Assembly (NCBI GenBank): GCA_017887445.1
Contig: JAGHIA010000075.1
Coordinates: 1 to 46,104, forward strand
Length of the DNA: 46,104 nt
Reading direction: 5' to 3'
From: Fusicatenibacter sp.
Lineage (GTDB): Bacteria; Bacillota; Clostridia; Lachnospirales; Lachnospiraceae
Shown: piece by piece, positions 1 through 7,565 of the stretch
Numbering within the stretch: the first letter of the stretch is position 1
Layout: each line of letters begins with the position of its first letter
Translations under genes and position numbers: made by a program
The notes under the pieces: generated by a model
Database searches by the model: none
Seen by the model: only the letters and a program-made list of their open reading frames with translations
Told to the model about the DNA's origin: nothing

Positions 1-126
1 CCCCACTTTGCGTGGAATTTGCCCCAAAATCAGTCAGCGTAGCCCGCTACGCCTCCCGATTTTGGAACAAATTCCCCACAAACTGTGACGCACATCTTGC
101 AGAAAGCAATTTTCAAACACGCTCTA
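1..126. repeat. Family B MITE-like repeat, left end cut by window edge
   Basis: This stretch is nearly identical to the right three quarters of the complete 164-bp element at 1481-1644, including the central hairpin GCGTAGC-CC-GCTACGC and the terminal sequence AATTTTCAAACACGCTCTA at its right end. The left terminal repeat lies outside the window. It carries no open reading frame of note, so if mobile it would move in trans. Confidence 0.85.
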
Positions 127-132
127 GTACAC

Positions 133-289
133 CGTATATTAAATATCTAGCCAGATGACGCAGGATATTTTTTCGAGTGTGCATGTTCAAAAACGCAGGC
201 GTAGCGGGCTACGCTGACTGATTTCGGGGCAAATTCCACGGAAAGTGGGGCGTGCAGATTGCAGGAATGAATGTTCAAACACGCGCTAC
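133..289. repeat. Hybrid family C / family B repeat
   Basis: Bases 133-205 match the left half of the family C element at 11700-11790 (core GATGACGCAGGATATTTTTT). Bases 198-289 match the terminal half of family B in inverted orientation and end in a degenerate terminal repeat (CACGCGCTAC instead of CACGCTCTA). The switch occurs in the hairpin GCGTAGC-GG-GCTACGC, a core that both families share. The right end overlaps the stop codon of the AraC gene at 286-288. Confidence 0.75.
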
Positions 290-1161
290 ATCACCTCCAT
301 CTGATGCTGCCGCCTGTACTCCTTCGGCGACAGTCCGTACTCCCGCTTAAACCGCCGGTAAAAGCTGGTATAATCCGAAAACCCGAACTGCTGGCAGATC
401 TGCCCGATGGGCTCATCGCCAAGAATCGCGTCCTTACAGGCATCCAGCCGCTTTCTGGTAATATACTGATGGGCCGACATCCCCACCTTATCCTTAAACA
501 GATGGGCGATATAATACTTATTCAAAAAGAACTGATTGGACAGCCGCTCCAGGGAAAGATCCTCCTCCAGATGAGAATTGATAAAATTGCAGATCATCTG
601 ATACGACTCCTCCTCCCCGCGGGCGACCTTCTTGTGATTCTGCTCGTACACCATCCGGTTCATCACCAGCAGGATCTCATTCAGCTTCAGATAAAGAAAC
701 GCCTGCTTCCCATAACGGTCCCCCCACTGCTCCTCTATCATCCGGAAAGCCATCCCCTGAAGCTGATTGGCCAGGATCGGATCAAACCGGTACAGAAACT
801 GCTTCTTCAGCTGCGCCCGCTGAAACAGATACCCATAATCCTCCGACTGAAGCAAAAGCCCCTCCAGATACCCCGCCGAGATCCACAGCACGATCCTGCG
901 GTAAGGCTTCTCCTGATTCCTGATCCGCAGAAAATGCACCACCCCCGGCGGAATCACCAGCACCTCCCCCGGCTTCGGCCAAAACACCTGCTCCTCCGCA
1001 TTCATCTCCGCGTCCCCCTCCAGGAAAAAATAAATCTCATAATAATTATGAGAATGCGCCCTCACCGGAGAAAGATTATAATCATTATAATAATAAATCT
1101 CATAATCCCTCTCCTCCATATACTGCCGCTTTTTCCATTCCGTCTCCAACTGCTTCTTCAT
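286..1161 (-). CDS. AraC family transcriptional regulator
   Basis: A 291-residue regulator. The N-terminal half has an AraC-type cupin pattern (residues about 30-90, with HSHNYYEIYFFLEGD and PGVVHFLR). The last 100 residues form two helix-turn-helix units, with the family pattern HQYITRKRLDACK followed by GFSDYTSFYRRFKREYGLSPKEYR. Such proteins usually sense a sugar and activate a nearby catabolic or transport gene. The ATG follows an AGAGGAGAGG ribosome binding site. The closest catabolic genes are the hexuronate genes starting at 1998, across an 836-bp repeat-filled gap, so a link to them is only inferred. Its TAG stop lies exactly at the tip of a family B repeat, so that insertion may have set the C-terminus. 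Confidence 0.9.
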   Translation of the reverse strand: MKKQLETEWKKRQYMEERDYEIYYYNDYNLSPVRAHSHNYYEIYFFLEGDAEMNAEEQVFWPKPGEVLVIPPGVVHFLRIRNQEKPYRRIVLWISAGYLEGLLLQSEDYGYLFQRAQLKKQFLYRFDPILANQLQGMAFRMIEEQWGDRYGKQAFLYLKLNEILLVMNRMVYEQNHKKVARGEEESYQMICNFINSHLEEDLSLERLSNQFFLNKYYIAHLFKDKVGMSAHQYITRKRLDACKDAILGDEPIGQICQQFGFSDYTSFYRRFKREYGLSPKEYRRQHQMEVM

Positions 1162-1428
1162 ACGTCAAATCCTCTCCTCTTAAACCAATCAAAACATTAC
1201 GTACAGCCGTTCAACACAACTGAACCCTTCCACATTACATACTGCACAATACGCAAAAACCGCATTCCAGCCAGCAAACGCACCGTACAGTTTCATCAAA
1301 ACACAATATCCATCATCACACAATAATTTTCATTCCATCCAGACAACCTCACCATACAGCTTGACACCACATACCCCATTTTTCGCAAATCGCTCCCGCC
1401 TTCACCCCACCGCGGCCACAACCTAACG

Positions 1429-1811
1429 GGTGAGTCCCTGAGAGGGCAGGCGCGCATAAGGGGCGCATTTGCAGGGCGGTTAGAGCGTGTTTGAAAATTC
1501 ATTCCTGCAATCTGCACGCCCCACTTTGCGGGGAATCTGCCCCAAAATCAGTCAGCGTAGCCCGCTACGCCTCCCGATTTTGGGGCAGATTCCCCACAAA
1601 CTGTGACGCACATCTTGCAGAAAGCAATTTTCAAACACGCTCTAGAAACACTTAGAGGACAGGATTTTGCGTTGTATCCCCGAAGCGGCACTGTCCGAGG
1701 CCACGAGTTTGCCGCTTCGGGGATACGCCTTTAGCAAAATCCTGTCCTCTTAGTGTTTCTTCCGCCCGAAACCGCGCCCCTTATGCGCGCCTGCCCTCTC
1801 AGGGACTCACC
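1429..1811. repeat. Long nested palindrome interrupted by a MITE
   Basis: The outer arms 1429-1466 and 1774-1811 are perfect 38-bp inverted repeats (GGTGAGTCCCTGAGAGGG...). Inside them a second pair of arms, 1644-1690 and 1710-1760, forms a stem of about 47 bp built on AGAGGACAGGATTTTGC and CCCCGAAGCGGCA. The short blocks GGGCGG (1474-1479) and CCGCCC also pair between the two levels. Removing the family B element at 1481-1644 restores one continuous palindrome of about 220 bp. No gene is visible in the whole 1162-1997 gap. Apart from this structure it holds AT-rich DNA upstream of uxuA, in which I see no confident promoter. Confidence 0.85.
1481..1644. mobile_element. Complete family B MITE-like element (164 bp)
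   Basis: The ends are inverted repeats that begin TAGAGCGTGTTTGAAAATT and stay recognisable for about 45 bp (CTGCAATCTGCACGCCCCACTTTG against the other end's CTGCAAGATGTGCGTCACAGTTTG). The centre carries the hairpin GCGTAGC-CC-GCTACGC inside AAAATC...GATTTT. It has no transposase gene. Each end starts with TA, consistent with a TA target duplication as used by IS630/Tc1-type transposases, and it sits inside another palindrome. Confidence 0.75.
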
Positions 1812-1997
1812 AACCCACACACTTTTTCGGTGAATTTGTATAATTTTTAGGTGAAATGCACATCCTTTTGTTACATAATACCCCAACACCGCAATTTTTG
1901 CAATATATAGCACAATTTTATCTATGGTAACTTTCTCCAATTACGATAAAATAGTAGGTAACAAATCAATGAACCAAAAGAAAGGAGCTTACAAACT

Positions 1998-3068
1998 ATG
2001 GAAATGACAATGCGCTGGTACGGCAAAGACTACGATACCGTAACTCTGGAGCAGATCCGTCAGACCCGCTATGTAACGGGCATCATCACCACACTGTACA
2101 ACAAACTGCCGGGAGAGGTATGGACACTGGACGAGATCCTGGCAATGAAGAAAGAGGTTGAGGATGCGGGCCTTCATCTGGCAGGTATCGAGAGCGTAAA
2201 CGTCAGCGACGCCATCAAGACAGGAGCGCCGGAGCGTGACAAAGACATCGCCGCTTACATCGAGACTCTGGAAAATCTTGGAAAAGCTGATATCCATATG
2301 GTATGCTACAACTTCATGCCTGTGTTTGACTGGACAAGAACCGAACTGGATCGTATGAGAGAAGATGGTTCCACCGTTCTCGCTTACAGCCAGGACAAGA
2401 TCGACAGCATGGACCCGGAATCCATGTTCTCCAGCATCAAAGACGACATGAACGGTTCCGTTATGCCTGGCTGGGAGCCGGAGCGTATGGCAAAAGTAAA
2501 AGAACTGTTCGAGCTGTACAAGGATATCGACGATGACAAACTTCTGGACAACCTGAAATACTTCCTGGAAGCCATCATGCCGGTATGTGACAAGTACGAC
2601 ATCAACATGGCAATCCATCCGGACGATCCGTCCTGGAGCGTATTCGGTCTGCCGCGTATCATCTCTACTCAGGCAAACCTGAAACGCATGATGGAAATGG
2701 TTCCCAACAAACACAACGGCGTAACCTTCTGTACCGGTTCCTACGGAACAAACCTGGGCAACGACCTGATCGACACCATCCATATGCTGAAAGGCCGGAT
2801 CCACTTTGCTCATGTCCGCAACCTCCGCTTCAACGACGGTATGCGCGACTTCGAGGAAAGCGCACATCTGAGCGCTGACGGTACCTTCGATATGCACGCG
2901 ATCATGACCGCTCTGTACGAGATCGGCTTCGAAGGCCCGATCCGTCCGGACCATGGACGTATGATCTGGGGCGAGAAAGCAATGCCTGGCTACGGCCTGT
3001 ATGACCGTGCTCTCGGCGCGGCTTATCTGTGCGGACTGTGGGAGTCCATCGAGAAAGACGCGAAATAA
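1998..3068 (+). CDS. uxuA: Mannonate dehydratase
   Basis: Dehydrates D-mannonate to 2-keto-3-deoxygluconate in the cytoplasmic hexuronate pathway. The 356-residue protein begins METMRWYG-like and has the TIM-barrel metal-site motifs of UxuA: MAIHPDDPSW, GVTFCTGSYGTN, IHFAHVRNLRF and RPDHGRMIWGE, supplying His, Cys, His and Asp ligands. Its length is in the shorter Firmicutes range (the E. coli enzyme is about 394). The ATG follows AAAGGAG with a 10-nt spacer. It is the first of three same-strand hexuronate genes and is separated from uxuB by a 30-bp palindrome and about 170 bp of non-coding DNA. Confidence 0.96.
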   Translation: MEMTMRWYGKDYDTVTLEQIRQTRYVTGIITTLYNKLPGEVWTLDEILAMKKEVEDAGLHLAGIESVNVSDAIKTGAPERDKDIAAYIETLENLGKADIHMVCYNFMPVFDWTRTELDRMREDGSTVLAYSQDKIDSMDPESMFSSIKDDMNGSVMPGWEPERMAKVKELFELYKDIDDDKLLDNLKYFLEAIMPVCDKYDINMAIHPDDPSWSVFGLPRIISTQANLKRMMEMVPNKHNGVTFCTGSYGTNLGNDLIDTIHMLKGRIHFAHVRNLRFNDGMRDFEESAHLSADGTFDMHAIMTALYEIGFEGPIRPDHGRMIWGEKAMPGYGLYDRALGAAYLCGLWESIEKDAK

Positions 3069-3080
3069 GGCGCATCCCTG

Positions 3081-3110
3081 TGTAACGATTCAGCTGGCTG
3101 AATCGTTACA
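3081..3110. repeat. Cap-type palindrome (GTAACGATTCAG...)
   Basis: A perfect 13-bp inverted repeat, TGTAACGATTCAG-CTGG-CTGAATCGTTACA, directly after the uxuA stop. It matches the terminal caps of repeat family A. It has no T-run, so it is not a classical terminator, but it could protect or attenuate the transcript between uxuA and uxuB. Confidence 0.8.
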
Positions 3111-3280
3111 TCCCTGTAACTGACGATCTCCGCAGCGGACCATCCGTGCCGTGGACGCTCCCGGGCCAACGTGCCCATGGCGAAGCGGTCTTCCATGGAC
3201 AGATGTGTGACCGTTTGGCCGACCGAACGTTCCCCGGTCCTGCTGCGGACGCATAAGAAAAGAAAGAAGCGTAGATTATC

Positions 3281-4903
3281 ATGAAACTTACATTAGAAGG
3301 TATCAAAAACCGCAGTGAGTGGGAAGCCGCCGGCATCGCTCTTCCTTCTTACGACGTGGAAAAAGTAGTTGAGAACACCAAGAAAGCTCCGGCATGGGTA
3401 CATTTCGGAATCGGAAATATCTTCCGTATCTTCATCGGCGGCCTGGCTGACACGCTGATCGCCAACGGAGAATCCGACAAGGGTATCACCTGTGTGGAGA
3501 CCTTTGACTTTGACGTTGTGGACAAAATCTACGACCCGTACAACAACCTGGTGCTGGCTGTCACCCTGAAAGCGGACGGCTCCACCGAGAAAAAGGTTCT
3601 CGCTTCCCTGACAGAGGCCATCAAGGCACAGGCAAACGTTCCGGAAACCTGGAACAGACTGAAAGAGATTTTCGTGAGCAAAGAACTGCAGATGATCTCC
3701 TTCACCATCACAGAAAAAGGCTACGCGCTGAAAGCTGCCGACGGCTCTTACTTCCCGTTCATCCAGGCCGACATCGACAACGGACCGGAGAAACCGGGCG
3801 CTGCAATGGCCATCGTATGCGCGCTGCTCTATGAGCGCTACAAAAACGGCAAATACCCGCTGGCTGTTGTTTCCATGGACAACTGCTCTCACAACGGCGA
3901 GAAGCTGCAGAGCTCCATCGTTACCATGGCAAAAGAATGGCAGGCAAAAGGTTTTGTGGACGAAGGCTTTATCGAGTACCTGACCGATGAGAGCCAGGTT
4001 TCCTTCCCGTGGTCCATGATCGACAAGATCACCCCGAGACCGGCAGACTCCGTATGCGCAGAGCTGGAGAAAGCTGGCATCGAGAACGTTGCTCCGGTCA
4101 TCACTTCCAAGAGAACGTATATCGCTCCGTTCGTAAACGCTGAGGAGCCCCAGTACCTGGTAATCGAGGACAAATTCCCCAACGGAAGACCGGCACTGGA
4201 AAAAGCAGGCGTTTATATGACCGACAGAGACACCGTAAACAAAGTAGAGCGCATGAAAGTCTGCACCTGTCTGAACCCGCTGCATACCGCTTTGGCTGTA
4301 TTCGGCTGCCTGATGGGCTACGACCTGATCGCGAACGAGATGAAGAACGAGACACTGGTAAAACTGGTGAACCGTATCGGATATGTGGAAGGCCTTCCGG
4401 TTGTTACCGATCCTGGCATCCTTTCCCCGAAGGCATTTATCGACGAGGTTCTGAACGTTCGCGTTCCCAATCCGTTTATGCCTGACACCCCGCAGCGTAT
4501 CGCTACCGATACCTCTCAGAAGCTGGCGATCCGCTTTGGCGAGACCATCAAGGCTTACCAGGCAGACGACAGCCTGAACCTGGACGACCTGAACGGAATC
4601 CCGCTGGTATTCGCAGGATGGCTGCGTTACCTGATGGGCGTGGACGACAACGGAAACGCTTTCGAGTTGAGCGCGGATCCGCTGCTGGATACCGTTTGCC
4701 CGTATGTAAAAGACTTTAAGCTGGGCGAGGTTCCCTCCAAAGAGGAGCTGGCTTCCAAACTGTCCGGTCTGCTGTCCAACGCTTCGATCTTCGGCGTTGA
4801 CCTGTGCGCGATCGGCATGTGCGACAAGGTTCTGACCGCGTTCGCTGAAATGCTGGCAGGCCCGGGAGCAGTTGCCGCTACCCTGGAGAAACATCTGGCT
4901 TAA
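3281..4903 (+). CDS. uxuB: Fructuronate reductase / mannitol dehydrogenase family oxidoreductase
   Basis: A 540-residue member of the polyol (mannitol/fructuronate/tagaturonate) dehydrogenase family. The N-terminal nucleotide-binding region carries HFGIGNIFRIFIGGLAD (about residues 40-57). The catalytic region contains ERMKVCTCLNPLHTALAVFG, equivalent to the family's Lys-Asn-His site. It is longer than the roughly 490-residue E. coli UxuB. Placed between uxuA and uxaC, it most likely interconverts D-fructuronate and D-mannonate with NADH. Mannitol or tagaturonate activity is excluded only by context. The ATG follows AAAGAAAGAAG, a weak but plausible binding site. Confidence 0.92.
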   Translation: MKLTLEGIKNRSEWEAAGIALPSYDVEKVVENTKKAPAWVHFGIGNIFRIFIGGLADTLIANGESDKGITCVETFDFDVVDKIYDPYNNLVLAVTLKADGSTEKKVLASLTEAIKAQANVPETWNRLKEIFVSKELQMISFTITEKGYALKAADGSYFPFIQADIDNGPEKPGAAMAIVCALLYERYKNGKYPLAVVSMDNCSHNGEKLQSSIVTMAKEWQAKGFVDEGFIEYLTDESQVSFPWSMIDKITPRPADSVCAELEKAGIENVAPVITSKRTYIAPFVNAEEPQYLVIEDKFPNGRPALEKAGVYMTDRDTVNKVERMKVCTCLNPLHTALAVFGCLMGYDLIANEMKNETLVKLVNRIGYVEGLPVVTDPGILSPKAFIDEVLNVRVPNPFMPDTPQRIATDTSQKLAIRFGETIKAYQADDSLNLDDLNGIPLVFAGWLRYLMGVDDNGNAFELSADPLLDTVCPYVKDFKLGEVPSKEELASKLSGLLSNASIFGVDLCAIGMCDKVLTAFAEMLAGPGAVAATLEKHLA

Positions 4904-4911
4904 ACACCAAT

Positions 4912-4945
4912 AGATTGCGAAACCTGACGACGGGTTTCGCAATCT
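4912..4945 (+). terminator. Hairpin after uxuB
   Basis: Perfect 13-bp arms AGATTGCGAAACC and GGTTTCGCAATCT around an 8-base loop, followed only by a short TTTCC run. It is a likely weak terminator or processing hairpin between uxuB and uxaC. Confidence 0.6.
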
Positions 4946-5062
4946 TTCCATAACGGAAGCCTTCGGCGTCTTTACGGGAAGCTTTCGCGACGGTCCGGCT
5001 TACGCCGCGCCGGTGCATGTTTCCCGCAGACCCTGTGTTTCCGCATAAGAAGGGAGAAGAAC

Positions 5063-6463
5063 ATGAAGAATTTTATGGATTCGGATTTCCTGCTGCAGAC
5101 AGAGACCGCGAAAATGCTCTATCATGACGCGGCGGAGACCATGCCGATCTTTGACTATCACAACCACCTGAACCAGAAAGCGATCCTGGCCGACGAGCAG
5201 ATGGACAACTTAACCCAGGTATGGCTGGGCGGCGACCACTACAAATGGCGGGCAATGCGCGCCATGGGTGTTCCGGAGGAGCTGATCACCGGAAACGGCG
5301 CGGACTATGACAAATTCCTGGCATGGGCGCGCACCATCGAAAATTCCATCGGAAATCCGCTGTATCACTGGACACATCTGGAGCTGCAGCGCTACTTCGG
5401 CATCACCGCTCCCCTGTGTGAGGCTACCGCAAAACAGATCTGGGACAGCGCCAATGAGCAGATGCGCACAAAAGAATTTTCTGTCCGCAACCTGATCCTG
5501 CGCCAGAATGTAAAATATATGTGTACCACCGACGACCCGGCAGACGACCTGGAAGCACACAAAGCCCTGAAGGCAGAAAACTTCGGCTGCACCGTACTTC
5601 CCACCTTCCGTCCGGAAAAGGCAATGGCCATCGACAAACCGGCGTACGCGGACTATATCGCGAAGCTGTCTGAGGTATCCGGCGTGGATATCAAGAACGT
5701 GGACGAGCTGATGAAGGCTCTGGAAAAACGTATGGACTATTTCATCAGCGTAGGCTGCGTGGTGACCGACCACAGCCTGGAGGGATGCTTCTACCATCCG
5801 GCAACCGTTGAGGACGTTGACCGGGTAATGAAGAAACGTCTGGAAGGCCAGGAGCTGACCGCTGAGGAATGCGGTATGTACAAAGGCTATGTGATGATTG
5901 CCCTCGGCAAGATGTACGCACGCAAGAACGTCGTTATGCAGTTACATATCGGCGCGCTGCGCAACAACTCTTCCCGTCAGCTGGCTGCCATCGGCGTAGA
6001 CTCCGGCTTCGACAGCATGGATGATATCAAGTACGCGTCCTATCTGAGCACCATGCTCAACGAGATGGACAAGGAAAATCTCCTGCCGAAAACCGTACTT
6101 TACTCCCTGAACCCCAACGACAACGAGATGCTGGCCAGCATGGCAGGAAACTTCCAGGGCGGCGGCATCCGCGGAAAGATGCAGTTCGGAACCGCATGGT
6201 GGTTCAATGATCACAAACCGGGCATGGAAGCTCAGCTGACCGTACTGTCCAGCATCGGCCTGATCTCTCCGTTTATCGGAATGCTCACCGACTCCAGAAG
6301 CTTCCTCTCCTTCCCGCGCCATGAGTATTTCCGCCGCATTCTCTGTAATGTAGTCGGAAACTGGGTGGAGAATGGAGAATACCCGAATCATCCGGATTTC
6401 CTGAAGGATATGATCAACAACATCAGCTACAACAACGCTTACAATTATTTCTTTACGAAATAA
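5063..6463 (+). CDS. uxaC: Glucuronate isomerase
   Basis: Isomerises D-glucuronate to D-fructuronate (and D-galacturonate to D-tagaturonate), the entry step that feeds uxuB and uxuA. The 466-residue length matches the family. Diagnostic segments are IFDYHNHLNQKAILAD near residue 30 (the metal-binding His pair of the amidohydrolase-like barrel), ITDDPADD-like TTDDPADDLEAH, and the C-terminal signature VGNWVENGEYP. The ATG follows AAGGGAGAAGA. It is co-directional with uxuA and uxuB at intervals of about 160-210 bp, and a strong hairpin closes the group. Confidence 0.96.
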   Translation: MKNFMDSDFLLQTETAKMLYHDAAETMPIFDYHNHLNQKAILADEQMDNLTQVWLGGDHYKWRAMRAMGVPEELITGNGADYDKFLAWARTIENSIGNPLYHWTHLELQRYFGITAPLCEATAKQIWDSANEQMRTKEFSVRNLILRQNVKYMCTTDDPADDLEAHKALKAENFGCTVLPTFRPEKAMAIDKPAYADYIAKLSEVSGVDIKNVDELMKALEKRMDYFISVGCVVTDHSLEGCFYHPATVEDVDRVMKKRLEGQELTAEECGMYKGYVMIALGKMYARKNVVMQLHIGALRNNSSRQLAAIGVDSGFDSMDDIKYASYLSTMLNEMDKENLLPKTVLYSLNPNDNEMLASMAGNFQGGGIRGKMQFGTAWWFNDHKPGMEAQLTVLSSIGLISPFIGMLTDSRSFLSFPRHEYFRRILCNVVGNWVENGEYPNHPDFLKDMINNISYNNAYNYFFTK

Positions 6464-6520
6464 TTCTTCGGAAATATTTCGCAAGAAGCACATCACAGGC
6501 TGACAGCCTGGTCTGTCATT

Positions 6521-6560
6521 ATCCACGCAAGGTGTTTTCAAACACCTTGCGTGGATTTTC
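6521..6560 (+). terminator. Terminator after uxaC
   Basis: Perfect 17-bp inverted repeat ATCCACGCAAGGTGTTT / AAACACCTTGCGTGGAT with a 2-base loop, followed by TTTTCC. It ends the hexuronate gene group. Confidence 0.75.
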
Positions 6561-6686
6561 CAGTCATTTTCTCCTTAAACACATTTTTATCTACTGTCTT
6601 CCATTGTGATAGTTATTCAATTTTTGTCTGTTATATTTACAATCCCACTTATGTTTTTATTACGGTTCACGACTCACCGTAAACTG

Positions 6687-6716
6687 TGTAACAGTTCAGC
6701 CAGCCGAACGGTTACT
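6687..6716. repeat. Cap-type palindrome upstream of hicA
   Basis: TGTAACAGTTCAGCCAGCCGAACGGTTAC is an imperfect palindrome of the GTAACNGTTC type seen at about twenty sites in the window. It lies just upstream of the hicA promoter. Confidence 0.7.
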
Positions 6717-6729
6717 AATGCTATCTCTA

Positions 6730-6774
6730 AATGTGTATCACCACATTGACGCATGTGTATTCAATGTGTATAAT
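6730..6774 (+). promoter_or_regulatory. hicA promoter with three direct repeats
   Basis: A -35 TTGACG at 6746-6751 and a -10 TATAAT at 6769-6774 are separated by 17 bp. Three copies of ATGTGTAT start at 6731, 6753 and 6764, so they are offset by 22 and 11 bp, close to two turns and one turn of the helix. They overlap both promoter boxes. This is a plausible operator for the ribbon-helix-helix antitoxin encoded by hicB, although that is inferred. Confidence 0.7.
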
Positions 6775-6795
6775 ACAATTAGAAAGGAGCTGTGT

Positions 6796-6966
6796 ATGAA
6801 ACAGCGAGTCCTGATAAAAAAACTGGAACAAATAGGATTTACCTTCGAACGCCATGGTGGAAACCATGATATATACAGAAGAGGTAACGATATCGAAAAG
6901 GTTCCGAGACATAAAGAAATAAACGAAAAACTCGCAAAAGCTATCCTTAGAAAATGGGAATTATGA
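6796..6966 (+). CDS. hicA: HicA family toxin (mRNA interferase)
   Basis: A 56-residue double-stranded-RNA-binding-fold toxin. HicA proteins cleave mRNA in the cytoplasm, using a conserved histidine. Here the GGNHDIYRR segment holds that histidine, with VPRHKEINEKLAKAILRK at the C-terminus, as in other HicA proteins. The start at 6796 is chosen because GAAAGGAG lies 5-12 bases upstream and the translation then begins MKQRVLIKKLEQIGF, as in the family. The first -10 box is only about 22 bases upstream, so the leader is very short. It is followed after 131 bp by hicB, an unusually wide gap for this pair. Confidence 0.9.
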   Translation: MKQRVLIKKLEQIGFTFERHGGNHDIYRRGNDIEKVPRHKEINEKLAKAILRKWEL

Positions 6967-6991
6967 AATGTTTAAATTATCAATTTCTAAT

Positions 6992-7094
6992 CTGCCATTA
7001 TTAGCACAGTTGATACGCCATGAAAGGAGTAAGCTTGGAAGTAAACTTCCAAATCCTACCATATTGGCGCAGCTGGTGCACCATGAAAGGAGAA
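6992..7094 (+). repeat. Ribosome-binding-site-carrying leader repeat (two units) before hicB
   Basis: Two related units, 6992-7031 and 7056-7094, each end in CCATGAAAGGAG. Between them lies the palindrome TTGGAAGT-AA-ACTTCCAA (7035-7052). The second unit holds a second hairpin, TTGGCGCAG...TGCACCATG. The second AAAGGAG is the ribosome binding site of hicB. The same arrangement occurs on the minus strand at 13760-13821 in front of an AraC gene. Confidence 0.8.
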
Positions 7095-7097
7095 AAG

Positions 7098-7517
7098 ATG
7101 AAAGCCGTTTATCCTGTAATATTTACGCAGACAGAAGATGCCATTTTGGTTGAAGTGCCCGATTTGGAAATCCTTACAGAAGGAAATGATATACAGAATG
7201 CAATCGAAATGGCCCGAGACGCTATAGGCGTAACCGGACTTTCCATGCAGGACCATGGAGAACCGATTCCAAAGCCAACGGACTTTCGAGAAGTAGATGT
7301 CAAAAAAGGAACATTTGCGGAGGAGGGGGAAGGTCAGTTGTCTTTGGTTGACATTGATTTTGATGTCTATCGCAGAAAACTCGATGTAAAAACCGTAAGA
7401 AGGAATGTAACTTTGCCAAACTGGTTAAACCAAGAGGCGGAAGAAGCGCACATCAACGTATCAAAGGTCCTCCAGGAAGCATTGATGACGAAACTCGGAG
7501 TAAACAAATATCCGTAA
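7098..7517 (+). CDS. hicB: HicB family antitoxin
   Basis: A 139-residue antitoxin that should bind and neutralise HicA and repress the operon. The N-terminal HicB fold (about residues 3-60) reads YPVIFTQTEDAILVEVPDLE, followed by AIEMARDAIGV. The C-terminus (RRNVTLPNWLNQEAEEAHIN and VLQEALMTKLG) is a ribbon-helix-helix DNA-binding domain. The start at 7098 is preferred over the in-frame ATG at 7020 because AAAGGAG lies 7 bases upstream, and residues encoded before it belong to the repeat leader and are not part of the HicB fold. Confidence 0.9.
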   Translation: MKAVYPVIFTQTEDAILVEVPDLEILTEGNDIQNAIEMARDAIGVTGLSMQDHGEPIPKPTDFREVDVKKGTFAEEGEGQLSLVDIDFDVYRRKLDVKTVRRNVTLPNWLNQEAEEAHINVSKVLQEALMTKLGVNKYP

Positions 7518-7522
7518 CCATT

Positions 7523-7564
7523 GTAACAGTTCAGCTTACCATTATCCCGCAAGGAGGTATCACC
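7523..7564 (+). promoter_or_regulatory. Serpin leader derived from repeat family A
   Basis: GTAACAGTTCAGC...ATTATCCCGCAAGGAGGTAT matches the first 35-40 bases of family A copies such as 9016-9055 (GTAACCATTCAGC...GATCCCGCAAGGTGTTTT). The serpin's ribosome binding site AAGGAGGT aligns with AAGGTGTT of the repeat, so the site may have arisen from a repeat fragment. That origin is an inference from the alignment. Confidence 0.55.
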
Positions 7565-7565
7565 G

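Noticed and set aside
1-1811. CRISPR array
   Set aside because: The repeats are long, few and irregularly placed, with inverted ends and no uniform spacers; they fit MITE-like elements.
3293-4951. A 552-codon minus-strand frame opposite uxuB
   Set aside because: It is a shadow of a conserved dehydrogenase gene, with no binding site or domain.
6463-6796. A gene between uxaC and hicA
   Set aside because: Only a terminator, a cap palindrome and the hicA promoter are visible.
7020-7097. A longer HicB starting at the ATG at 7020
   Set aside because: The extra residues come from the leader repeat and the same residues appear before an unrelated AraC gene, so they reflect DNA repeat conservation and not HicB structure.
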